Notes under the pieces: generated by a model
Told to the model about the DNA's origin: nothing
Database searches by the model: none
What the model saw: only the letters and a program-made list of their open reading frames with translations
Shown: positions 45,361-53,019 of the stretch, one piece after another
Layout: every line of letters begins with the position of its first letter
How positions within the stretch are numbered: position 1 is the stretch's first letter
Source of the DNA: Planctomycetota bacterium
GTDB lineage: Bacteria; Planctomycetota; J058
Reading direction: 5' to 3'
Assembly: GCA_019636275.1 (NCBI GenBank)
Contig: JAHBXY010000003.1
Span: 1 to 64,000, forward strand
Length of the DNA stretch: 64,000 bases
Made by a program: the position numbers and the translations under genes

Positions 45361-45939
45361 TCAGCCGATGATCGTCACCTTGCCGTCGACCTTCGCCAGC
45401 GCGCGCCCGAGGATCGTCACGCGGCGGGCGATGACCGTCTCGGCCCCGCGCGTCACGCGCTGCACGGCGCCCGCGACGAGGCGCGCCGCCCCGCGCACCA
45501 CCTCGGTCGCGTCGTCGGCGACCACGTGCAGGGTCGCCGCGGCGACGTCGACGGCCCGCGCGCGCAGGGTCAAGGTCTCGCCCACGACGCGCACGGCCAC
45601 GTCGCCCGCGAGGCGCAGCCGCCCGCCGGCCGCGAGCGCCGCGTCGCCGTCGACCCACAGGAGGGTGGCGCCCCGCCCGCGCGCGACGGCGATCACCCAG
45701 CGCCGGTCCCCGCGCCCGATCACCACCACCTGGTCGCCGGGCGCGGGCGCGTAGGGGTAGGGCAGGGCCCAGCCGGGCGTCGCCAGCGCGCCGTCCTCCC
45801 ACAGGCGGACGACGACGTCGCCCTCGACGGACACGACGTCGGCCAGGCCGACCCTGACGCCGGCCGGGACGTGGCGCGGCGCGGCCGCGGGCGCGCGGCT
45901 GGCGCCTATGAGCCGCAGCGGGTCGACGGTCTCGAGCAT
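45361..45939 (-). CDS. DUF3540 protein 1
   Basis: ATG at 45939 overlapping the pentapeptide gene stop (TGATG); 192 residues. The N-terminal half is an OB-like beta barrel (VGLADVVSVEGDVVVRLWEDGA, APGDQVVVIGRGDRRWVIAVARG). The C-terminal half is a beta-helix-like series of short repeats (LRLAGDVAVRVVGETLTLRARAVDV). DUF3540 proteins sit beside VgrG, DUF2169 and pentapeptide genes in T6SS tip-loading operons and are thought to join the spike complex. A second DUF3540 protein is encoded at 51515-52087. Confidence 0.85.
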   Translation of the reverse strand: MLETVDPLRLIGASRAPAAAPRHVPAGVRVGLADVVSVEGDVVVRLWEDGALATPGWALPYPYAPAPGDQVVVIGRGDRRWVIAVARGRGATLLWVDGDAALAAGGRLRLAGDVAVRVVGETLTLRARAVDVAAATLHVVADDATEVVRGAARLVAGAVQRVTRGAETVIARRVTILGRALAKVDGKVTIIG

Positions 45940-48116
45940 CAGGCCACCCCCTCGCGCGGCGGCGCCGGGCGGGGCGGCTGGAAGCCGACCTCGCCCTCGA
46001 AGCGCGCCGCGTCCGTCTCGCGCACGGCGCGCTTCGACGCGCCGGTCCACGTCGCCCCGCGGTCGCGCACGGCGTGCAGGTCCGCGGTGAACAGGTCGGC
46101 CCCCGACAGGTCGGCGGCCTCCAGGTTGGCGTAGGCCAGGTCGGCGTAGTCGAGCCGCGCCCCGGTGAGCCTCGCCGCCTGCGCGTCCGCCCGCGACCAC
46201 ACCGTCTGGCGCAGGTCGCACCCGCTGAAGTCGCCGAGCGGCGCCTTGACGTCGGGCAGGATCGCCCCGCGCAGGTCCGCCCGCACGAGCACGGCCCTGG
46301 CCAGGTTCGCCTCCGCGAAGCAGGCGCCGCGAGCCGACACCTCGGGCAGGAGCGCCCCCTCGAGGTCCGCCTGGAGGAAGATCGCCCGGTCGAGCGTGCT
46401 GCCGCGCAGGTCGGCGCCCTTCAGGTTGGCCTTGATGAACGAGCTGCTGGTCAGGTTCGCCCCGCGCAGGTCGCGCCGGCTCAGGTCGGTGTCGATGAAC
46501 AGGCACCGGCTCAGGTCCTGCCCCTCGAAGGGCAGGTGGTCGAGGTCCACCTCGCTGAGGTCGGCGTGGACCTCGGTCTCGTGGAACGTGGCCCCCGCGA
46601 GCTGGGCCCGCGCCAGGTTCGTGCCCACGAGCTTGGCCCGCGTCAGGTTCGCCCGGCGCAGGTCGGCCTCCTTGAGGCTGCCGATCGTCAGGTCGGCGCC
46701 GGTCAGGTCCGCGCCCTGGAGGTCGGCCTGCGCCAGCTGCGCCATGGTCAGGTCGTGGCCGCGCAGGTCGGCGCCGGGGAGGCGCGCCCGCTCGGCCACG
46801 AGGTGGCGCAGGTTGGCGCCCTCCAGGCGCGCCCCGGTGAAGTCGGCGCCGTCGGCCACGGCGAACTCGAGGTCGGCCCGGCGCAGGTCGGCGCCGGCGA
46901 GGTCGATCTCGAGCAGGATGCACTGCTTCAGCGAGACGCCCTGCAGGTCCCAGCCGCGCAGGTCCAGGCCCGACAGGTCGGCCGTCTCGAAGCTCATGCC
47001 GACCAGGGACCGCTGGTCGACGAGCGCCTGCGCCAGCGACGACTTGACGACCTTCGCCGGGAGCCGCGCCCCGCGCAGGTCCGCCCCGGTGAAGGCCGAG
47101 AAGGCCAGCGTCGCCCCCGACAGGTCGGCGCCGCGCAGGACCGCCCCGCGGGCGACGACCTTGTCGAGCGTGGCCCCGGACAGGTCCGCGCCCTCGAGGT
47201 CGGCCCCGGCGAGCACGCAGGCCTCGAGCGTCGCGCCGCGGAGCGACGCGCCGCCCAGGCGCGCGCCGCCGAGCGTACAGCCGCTCAGGCGCCGCCCGCG
47301 CAGGTCGAGGCCGCGCAGGTCGGCGTCCGAGAGGACGACCTGCTCGAGCGCGCCCTCGGGCAGCGTCGCCCCGCGCAGGTCGGCGCCCGCGAGGACGCAC
47401 GTGGCGAGCGTCGCCCCCGACAGGTCGGCGCCGCGCAGGACGGCCCCCTCGAGGACCACCCGGTCGAGGCGCGCGCCGCGCAGGTCGGCCCCCTCGAGCG
47501 AGGCCCGCCCGAAGCTCGCCAGCTCGAGCCGCGCCCCGCCGAGGCGCGCCCGCGTCAGGTCCGCGCCCGGCGCGGCGACGTGCAGGGTCGCCCCCTCGAG
47601 GACCGCCTCGACGAGCCGGGCCCCGGCGAGCACGACCCCGTGGAGCGTGGCCTGGCTCAGGTCCGCGCCCGACAGGTCCGCGTCGGCGAGGAGCGCCTCG
47701 CGCAGGGTCGCCCCGCGGAGCGAGGCCTGGCGCAGGTCGCAGGCGCGGAGCGACGCCCCGGTCAGGTCCTGCCCGTCGAGGCGCTGCCCGGGCAGCCGGC
47801 AGCCCTCGAGCTTGACCCCCACGAGCTTCGCGCCCGCGAGGCGCGCCCCCTCGAGGTTCGCCGCGCGCGCGAAGGCGCCGCCGAGGTCGGCGCCCTCGAG
47901 GTTCGCCCGCGACAGGTCGACGTCGAGGAGCACCGCCCCGGCCAGGCGCGCCCCGCGCAGGTCGGCGCCGACGAGCCGCACCTCGCGCAAGGCGGCGCCG
48001 CCGAGGTCGACCCCGGAGAGGTCGACGGCGGAGAGGTCGAGCGCGGTCAGGAGCGCCCCGGCGAGCGGCTCGCCCCGGGCGACGCGCTCGAGCACGTCAT
48101 CGCGGGTCAGGGTCAC
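45939..48116 (-). CDS. Pentapeptide-repeat protein 2
   Basis: GTG at 48116 overlapping the upstream stop; 725 residues, nearly all A(D/N)LxG-type pentapeptides (VDLSGVDLGGAALREVRLVGADLRGARL), well over 100 repeats. Such sequences fold as a quadrilateral beta-helix. The charge pattern is unusually regular, with few interruptions. Frequent neighbours of VgrG, these proteins may extend the spike or hold cargo. No enzymatic motif is visible. It is coupled to both neighbours by overlapping start and stop codons. Confidence 0.9.
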   Translation of the reverse strand: MTLTRDDVLERVARGEPLAGALLTALDLSAVDLSGVDLGGAALREVRLVGADLRGARLAGAVLLDVDLSRANLEGADLGGAFARAANLEGARLAGAKLVGVKLEGCRLPGQRLDGQDLTGASLRACDLRQASLRGATLREALLADADLSGADLSQATLHGVVLAGARLVEAVLEGATLHVAAPGADLTRARLGGARLELASFGRASLEGADLRGARLDRVVLEGAVLRGADLSGATLATCVLAGADLRGATLPEGALEQVVLSDADLRGLDLRGRRLSGCTLGGARLGGASLRGATLEACVLAGADLEGADLSGATLDKVVARGAVLRGADLSGATLAFSAFTGADLRGARLPAKVVKSSLAQALVDQRSLVGMSFETADLSGLDLRGWDLQGVSLKQCILLEIDLAGADLRRADLEFAVADGADFTGARLEGANLRHLVAERARLPGADLRGHDLTMAQLAQADLQGADLTGADLTIGSLKEADLRRANLTRAKLVGTNLARAQLAGATFHETEVHADLSEVDLDHLPFEGQDLSRCLFIDTDLSRRDLRGANLTSSSFIKANLKGADLRGSTLDRAIFLQADLEGALLPEVSARGACFAEANLARAVLVRADLRGAILPDVKAPLGDFSGCDLRQTVWSRADAQAARLTGARLDYADLAYANLEAADLSGADLFTADLHAVRDRGATWTGASKRAVRETDAARFEGEVGFQPPRPAPPREGVA

Positions 48117-49870
48117 GTGGGGACCTCCCCCTGGGCGCGGTCGAAGCGCGCTCGCACGAGGCCGGCCTCGAGGAAGTCGCACGAGGCGAGCGTGGCCTCG
48201 ATGAACTTCGCGTCCCACAGGTTCGCGCCGGTGAACTGCACGTCGAGGAGCTCGGCCCCCACGAGCTCGGCCGCGCCCAGGTCGGCGCGCACGAAGCGCG
48301 CGCGGCGCAGCTTCGCCTTGCGCAGGACGGCGCGCTTCATCGTCGCGGCGAAGAAGCTCGTGTCGGTGGCCTTCAGCTCCTGCAGGAGGCCGTGCGACAG
48401 GTCGGCGTGCGACAGGTCGCAGCCCGCGAGCGTGACGCCGAACCAGGTCGAGCGCGGCGCGGACAGGCGCCGCAGGTCGCACTGCTCGAGCGCGGCCTCG
48501 CCGGTGACCGAGAGGCCCGGGCCCTTCACGTCGACGAACTTCGCCCGCGTGGCGCGCACGTCGCGAAGGTTCACCTGCTCGAGCGTCGCGCCGGTCAGGT
48601 CGGCCTCGTCCAGCCTGGCCCCCTCGAGGCTGCTCCGGTCGAGGCGCAGCCCGCGCAGGTCGGCGCCGGTCAGGTCGCAGCCGCCGAGCGTCGTCAGGCT
48701 CCCGTGCGCCCCGCGCAGGTCGGCCCCGCGCAGGCGGGCGCCGCCGAGCTGGGTCATCTCGAGGGCCGCGCCGGCCAGCTTCAGCCCGTCGCCCTTGACC
48801 TGGCCCATGGACGCCATCGCCAGATCGGCCCGGCTCAGGTCGGCGCCCGTCAGGTCCGCCTTGCCCAGGTCGGCCATCCCGAGGCCCGCCTCGACGAGGC
48901 GCGCTCCGCGCAGGTCGGCCTTCGTCGCGATCGCCTGCTCGAGGCGCGCGCCGGACAGGTCGGCGTTCGCCAGCCGGGCCGCCGGGAGCAGGGCCCCCGT
49001 CAGGTCGGCCTGCGCCAGCTGCGCCCCCTCGAGGACGGCCTTCTCCAGCAGCGCGCCGCAGAGGACGGCGCCCGGGCCGTGGACCTGCGTCAGGTCGGCC
49101 TGCGAGAGGTCGGCGTCGCCGAGGTCCGCGCCCTCGATGCGCGCCCGGACCAGGCGCGCCCCGGGCAGCTTCGCCCCGCGGAGGTTCGCCCCGAGCAGGT
49201 CGGCGCCCTCGAGGTCGCAGCCGCTCAGGTCGGCGCCCTCCAGGTCGGCGCGCGCCAGGCGCGCGCCGGCCAGGCGCGAGCGGGCGAGCTTCGCCCGGGC
49301 CAGGCAGCGGCCCTCGAGGTCCACGCCGGCCAGGTCGCGCCCGGAGAGGTCCTGCTCGGCGAGGTCGGTCGGCGGGACCGGCGGCCAGGGCGCGCCGGCC
49401 GCCCCGGCGGCGAACGCGCCCACCTGCTCCGCCAGGCCGCGGAGCGGCGCCAGCGACGCGGCCGAGACGCCCACCTTCGCCAGCGCGTCGGCCGCGCCGC
49501 CGACCCCGGTCGCGACGGCCCCGCCGTCGGGCCCCTTGGCGCGGGCCAGCTTCTCGCCCGCCCGCGCCGTGACGCCCTTGGCCAGGGCGAAGAGGCCCAG
49601 GAGCGGGTGGTCGCCCAGGCGCCGGCGCCAGGCGGCCTCGTCCTTGTCGAGGCCCGCGAGCACCTTCTCCACCACGGCGCGCGCGTCGGGCGGCGGCGGG
49701 AGCTTCACCTGCGCCAGGGGCGCGAGGGCCGCGCCGACCTGCGCGTCGATCGACGCCGGCAGGCCGGCGACCTGCGCCGCGGCGTCCTTCGCGGGCCCGG
49801 TCACCTCGGGCGGCGCGCCCGGGGCGGTCGCCGCCGCCTCGAGCTGCTTGCTCAGGGCCGCGAGCTGCAC
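48113..49870 (-). CDS. Pentapeptide-repeat protein 1 with helical N-domain
   Basis: First in-frame GTG at 49870 (VQLAALSKQLEAAATAPG); 585 residues. The first 170 are Ala-rich helix (ASIDAQVGAALAPLAQVKLPPPP, AAWRRRLGDHPLLGLFALAKG), the rest pentapeptides from TDLAEQDLSGRDLAGVDLEG on. No ribosome site precedes the GTG, and the upstream DUF2169 gene ends in a wrong-looking tail, so the two may be one long DUF2169-pentapeptide protein split by a frameshift between 50060 and 49870. The stop overlaps the next GTG. Confidence 0.85.
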   Translation of the reverse strand: MQLAALSKQLEAAATAPGAPPEVTGPAKDAAAQVAGLPASIDAQVGAALAPLAQVKLPPPPDARAVVEKVLAGLDKDEAAWRRRLGDHPLLGLFALAKGVTARAGEKLARAKGPDGGAVATGVGGAADALAKVGVSAASLAPLRGLAEQVGAFAAGAAGAPWPPVPPTDLAEQDLSGRDLAGVDLEGRCLARAKLARSRLAGARLARADLEGADLSGCDLEGADLLGANLRGAKLPGARLVRARIEGADLGDADLSQADLTQVHGPGAVLCGALLEKAVLEGAQLAQADLTGALLPAARLANADLSGARLEQAIATKADLRGARLVEAGLGMADLGKADLTGADLSRADLAMASMGQVKGDGLKLAGAALEMTQLGGARLRGADLRGAHGSLTTLGGCDLTGADLRGLRLDRSSLEGARLDEADLTGATLEQVNLRDVRATRAKFVDVKGPGLSVTGEAALEQCDLRRLSAPRSTWFGVTLAGCDLSHADLSHGLLQELKATDTSFFAATMKRAVLRKAKLRRARFVRADLGAAELVGAELLDVQFTGANLWDAKFIEATLASCDFLEAGLVRARFDRAQGEVPT

Positions 49871-49907
49871 GGGGGAGCGGCGTCGGGGGCGCGGCCGGCC
49901 CGGGGCG

Positions 49908-51512
49908 CTACCGCCGCCACGCCGCCGCGTCCGCCCCGCCCTTTCGCTCGCCGCGGCCGCCGCCTCCGCCAGGCTCCTTGCGCAGGGCGTACCGCGGCGC
50001 CGCGCAGGCTGGCGGCCGTCTGGCGGAGGCCGGCCGCGAGGGCCTGAGCGCGGCGGCCGTCGTCGCGGGCGGCGGCGGCTTCGCCTGGCGCAGGGCGCCC
50101 GCCGCCTTCATGAGGCCCGCGCCCTGCTCGGGGCCGAGCTGCGCGGCCAGCGCCTCGAGCTGCTCGGCGAGCGCGGCCGGGTCCTTGCTGCCCTGCTCCA
50201 CGCGCTGCGCGAGGGCCGCCAGCGCCGCCGGGTCGGCCGGGAGCTTCGCGCCGACGGCGGCCGCCGCCGCGCGCAGGGTCACGAGCGGGTCGTCGAGCGA
50301 GCCCAGCGCGGCCACGGCCCACGCCGGCACGGGCGAGTCCTTGGGCAGGCGCGCGGCGACGGCGGCGAAGTCGGGCTTCGGCCCGCCCTCGAGCTCGGCC
50401 TTCTCGGCCGCCTTCACCGCCTCGGCCACCTCGAGGAAGCCGGGCGGGAAGGCGTCCTTGATCCCCACCGGGTCGGCCTCGAACGCCTCGAGGAGCGGCA
50501 GGTAGTGCGCCCCGGGGCGCGGCGGCTCGGCGAGGGGCTCCGACGCGATCAACGCCACCTTCACGTCGGTGAGGTCGAGCTCCTTGACCGGGCAGTGGGC
50601 GCGCCAGAGCAGCTCCAGGCGCCCGGCGTCGGTGTCGGCGTAGAGCGTGTCGAGCGCGAACTTAAGGTCGTGGACCGTCCCGTCGGTGCGCTTGACGAGC
50701 GCGCGCAGGCGCAGCCCCGGCAGCCGCACCTCGAAGCGCGGCGCCGCGGGGTGCAGGTGCTGGAACCAGACGACCTCGTCGCCGCGCAACGCGTCGACCT
50801 GCTGGTCGAGCGGGGCGGCGTTGAAGTAGCTCCAGTCGAAGTCGTCGGCGACGAACGGCGCGCGCGTCTCCTCCCACTTCTTGCCGTAGTTCTTGCCCGT
50901 CTTGCCGCGCCGCGCCGGCCACTGCGAGCTCACCGGCAGGAAGCACGCCGGGGCCGCCTTCTGGCCCGTCCTCGTCACCGGCGCGCGCGGGTCCTCGACG
51001 GTCGGCAGCTCCGGACCGACGTGGCCGCGGCCGACCGGGTTGTCGGGGAAGCCCGGGCCGCCGTAGGCGTTCTCCCAGGTGAGCGGCATGCTCCGGAAGG
51101 GCTGCGGCTCGGAGACCGTCCCGCCGAAGAGCACGCCCGGCGTGAACGCGCGCGGGCCGTGGACGCGGAGCGTCTTCGACCAGGCCCCCACGCCGAAGGC
51201 CACGTCGCAGACGACGTCGGCGCCGCGCGGCGGGTGACACGTCCCCTTGAGCAGCAGGTCGACGCGCGGCTTCCAGTCGGCGAAGTCGTCGTGGCGCACC
51301 GAGGGGCCCTGGCGCTCGGGGTCCTTCGGCGACCACTGCTCCCCCGACATGAACCCCTGGGCCATCGAATCCTCGATCGGCGTCAGCGGTTCGCCCGGCG
51401 CCAGGCGGAACACGCCGCGCACGCACACGGCCATCTCGACCTCGCGCCCCTTGCGTGAGGTGGCCTTGGGGCCCCAGAAGAACGGCGTCAGGTTCTTGTG
51501 CAGGACGCTCAC
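49908..51512 (-). CDS. DUF2169 protein (T6SS adaptor type)
   Basis: GTG at 51512, two bases after the DUF3540 stop; 534 residues. N-terminal 300 residues show the DUF2169 signature: NLTPFFWGPKATSRKGREVEMAVCVRGVF, PPRGADVVCDVAFG, PLTWENAYGGPGFPDNPVGRG. DUF2169 proteins work as adaptors that load cargo onto VgrG/PAAR tips; an Agrobacterium example serves a DUF4150 effector, as I recall. The C-terminal part (PPGFLEVAEAVKAAEKAELEG onward) is helical, and its final 40 residues look out of frame. A nearby frame reads ALAAGLRQTAASLRGAA, supporting continuation into the pentapeptide gene. Confidence 0.88.
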   Translation of the reverse strand: MSVLHKNLTPFFWGPKATSRKGREVEMAVCVRGVFRLAPGEPLTPIEDSMAQGFMSGEQWSPKDPERQGPSVRHDDFADWKPRVDLLLKGTCHPPRGADVVCDVAFGVGAWSKTLRVHGPRAFTPGVLFGGTVSEPQPFRSMPLTWENAYGGPGFPDNPVGRGHVGPELPTVEDPRAPVTRTGQKAAPACFLPVSSQWPARRGKTGKNYGKKWEETRAPFVADDFDWSYFNAAPLDQQVDALRGDEVVWFQHLHPAAPRFEVRLPGLRLRALVKRTDGTVHDLKFALDTLYADTDAGRLELLWRAHCPVKELDLTDVKVALIASEPLAEPPRPGAHYLPLLEAFEADPVGIKDAFPPGFLEVAEAVKAAEKAELEGGPKPDFAAVAARLPKDSPVPAWAVAALGSLDDPLVTLRAAAAAVGAKLPADPAALAALAQRVEQGSKDPAALAEQLEALAAQLGPEQGAGLMKAAGALRQAKPPPPATTAAALRPSRPASARRPPACAAPRYALRKEPGGGGGRGERKGGADAAAWRR

Positions 51513-51514
51513 GC

Positions 51515-52087
51515 TCAGTGGCCGATCTGCACCTGGTGCCCGTCGAGCTTGAGCGTCTCGCGGGCCAGGGTCACCGAGCGCTCGCAGTGGCTCAGGTCCT
51601 CGCCCTGGACGACGCGGCGCGACTCGCCGGCCTGCACCCGGAGCTGGTCCTTGACCCAGCGGAAGGCGGTGTCGACGCGCTCCGTGAGCGTGCCGGCGAA
51701 GGTCCGCAGGAGCCGCGCCCGCAAGGTGATCTCGTCGCCCTCGACCTCGACGCCTCGGTCGCCGCGGAGGGTCAGCGTGCCGCCGACCGCCCGGACGTCG
51801 ACGTCGCCGGGCAGGTCGAGCCGCGCGCGCGCGGGCACGCCCAGGGCGCCGATCACCCAGGCCTCCCGGCCCCGCGCCAGGACGAGCAGGCGGTCGCCCG
51901 CCGACGGGGCGAAGGGCGCGGCGAGGGCCAGCGCGGCGTCGACCACGGGCGCGCCGTCGGCCTCGAGCAGCCGCACGCGCAGGCGGCCGGTCGTCACCTC
52001 GACGACCTCCGCGGGGCCCAGGTAGCCGTCGTCGGCCGCCGACGGGTTGGCGACCGGCGGCCACGCGGCCGCGCTCGGGTGCTGCAT
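51515..52087 (-). CDS. DUF3540 protein 2
   Basis: ATG at 52087 with AGGAGGGGGG upstream; 190 residues. Same two-part layout as the other DUF3540 protein: a beta barrel (EVVEVTTGRLRVRLLEADG, SAGDRLLVLARGREAWVIGALG) and a short-repeat C-terminal half (LDLPGDVDVRAVGGTLTLRGDRG). The two DUF3540 proteins share only the general fold by eye, so they may dock different cargos. It lies directly upstream of the DUF2169 gene, the usual gene order in these operons. Confidence 0.85.
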   Translation of the reverse strand: MQHPSAAAWPPVANPSAADDGYLGPAEVVEVTTGRLRVRLLEADGAPVVDAALALAAPFAPSAGDRLLVLARGREAWVIGALGVPARARLDLPGDVDVRAVGGTLTLRGDRGVEVEGDEITLRARLLRTFAGTLTERVDTAFRWVKDQLRVQAGESRRVVQGEDLSHCERSVTLARETLKLDGHQVQIGH

Positions 52088-52154
52088 GGGTCCCCCCTCC
52101 TCCTCGCGGGGGTCGAACTCTAGCAGGTCGAACCCCCGGCCGCGCGGCCCCGCT

Positions 52155-52955
52155 TCAGGACAGGGTCACGACCCAGGCGTCGGCGTCCTCCTCGTCGGGG
52201 TAGCCGCCGACGAGGAGCTTGCGCGGGCGGCCCTGGACCTGCACCCAGTAGGCGGCGTCCGGGCCGATCTGGTTCTTGCACGCGCAGGCGAGGAACTCCG
52301 TCCCGCCGACCTCGGCCTGGATCTCGTCGATCGGGAACTCGAGGACCGTGTCGGACGGCAGCTCGGCGCGCTTGCCCACGCCGTGCTGCTGGACCTTCGC
52401 CCCGTCGGACACGCCGAGCATGGCCCCGCGCCAGTCGCCCGCGGGCGGCGCCGCCACCAGCCACAGGCCGATGTGCGGGTGGCCGATCGCGTCCAGGTGG
52501 AAGCCCTCGGGGCGGGCGGTCGAGGGCTTGCCGCGCACGGCCAGCGTCAGGCGCGCGGCCCAGGGGCGGCTGCCGTCGATGAGGACGTGGCCGCGCAGGG
52601 GCACGGGCAGGTCCTCGGCCTTCGGGGCGAAGTCGAGCCCGACGAGGACGAAGTGGGGCGGGGCCGCGCCGCGCTTGCTCCTGACGACGGCCGTGGCCAT
52701 GGACAGCCCCCAGCGGTTCGTCTCGACCTCGAGGTCCTGGCGCCGCGCCGCGACGACCCACACCTCCGCCGAGGCCGGGTCGGCCAGCGCGTCGGCCAGC
52801 TCGGCCCAGGCGTGCTTGAGGACGTCGTCCTTCCAGCGCGCCCCGAACACGTCGAACCCGGCCTGGTCGAGCGCGGCCACGGCCGCGTCGGGGGCCGGCG
52901 CGCCCTCCTCGGTCGGCATCCAGGTGAGGCAGAGCTTCCGTCCGGCCACGCGCAC
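52155..52955 (-). CDS. Hypothetical protein in the VgrG operon
   Basis: GTG at 52955; 266 residues, no signal peptide or helix. The middle is beta-rich (PHFVLVGLDFAPKAEDLPVPLRG, ARLTLAVRGKPSTARPEGF) and contains HPHIGLWLVAAPPAGDW and a CAC pair near 224. I recognise no family. Between vgrG and a DUF3540/DUF2169 pair, it is positioned like an adaptor or accessory spike protein. No toxin or immunity motif is evident. Confidence 0.55.
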   Translation of the reverse strand: MRVAGRKLCLTWMPTEEGAPAPDAAVAALDQAGFDVFGARWKDDVLKHAWAELADALADPASAEVWVVAARRQDLEVETNRWGLSMATAVVRSKRGAAPPHFVLVGLDFAPKAEDLPVPLRGHVLIDGSRPWAARLTLAVRGKPSTARPEGFHLDAIGHPHIGLWLVAAPPAGDWRGAMLGVSDGAKVQQHGVGKRAELPSDTVLEFPIDEIQAEVGGTEFLACACKNQIGPDAAYWVQVQGRPRKLLVGGYPDEEDADAWVVTLS

Positions 52956-53019
52956 CCCCCTCGGCGGTCAGCGACGCTACTCGACCGGGCCCCCGGCGCA
53001 AGCGGGGTCCGGCGGCGCG

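Noticed and set aside
46074..51458. A very long plus-strand open frame (about 1,800 codons) across the VgrG cargo region
   Set aside because: It is antisense to the pentapeptide and DUF2169 genes. High G+C and the period-15 repeats of pentapeptide codons keep stop codons out of the opposite strand; the translation is repetitive Arg/Val/Gln with no domain.
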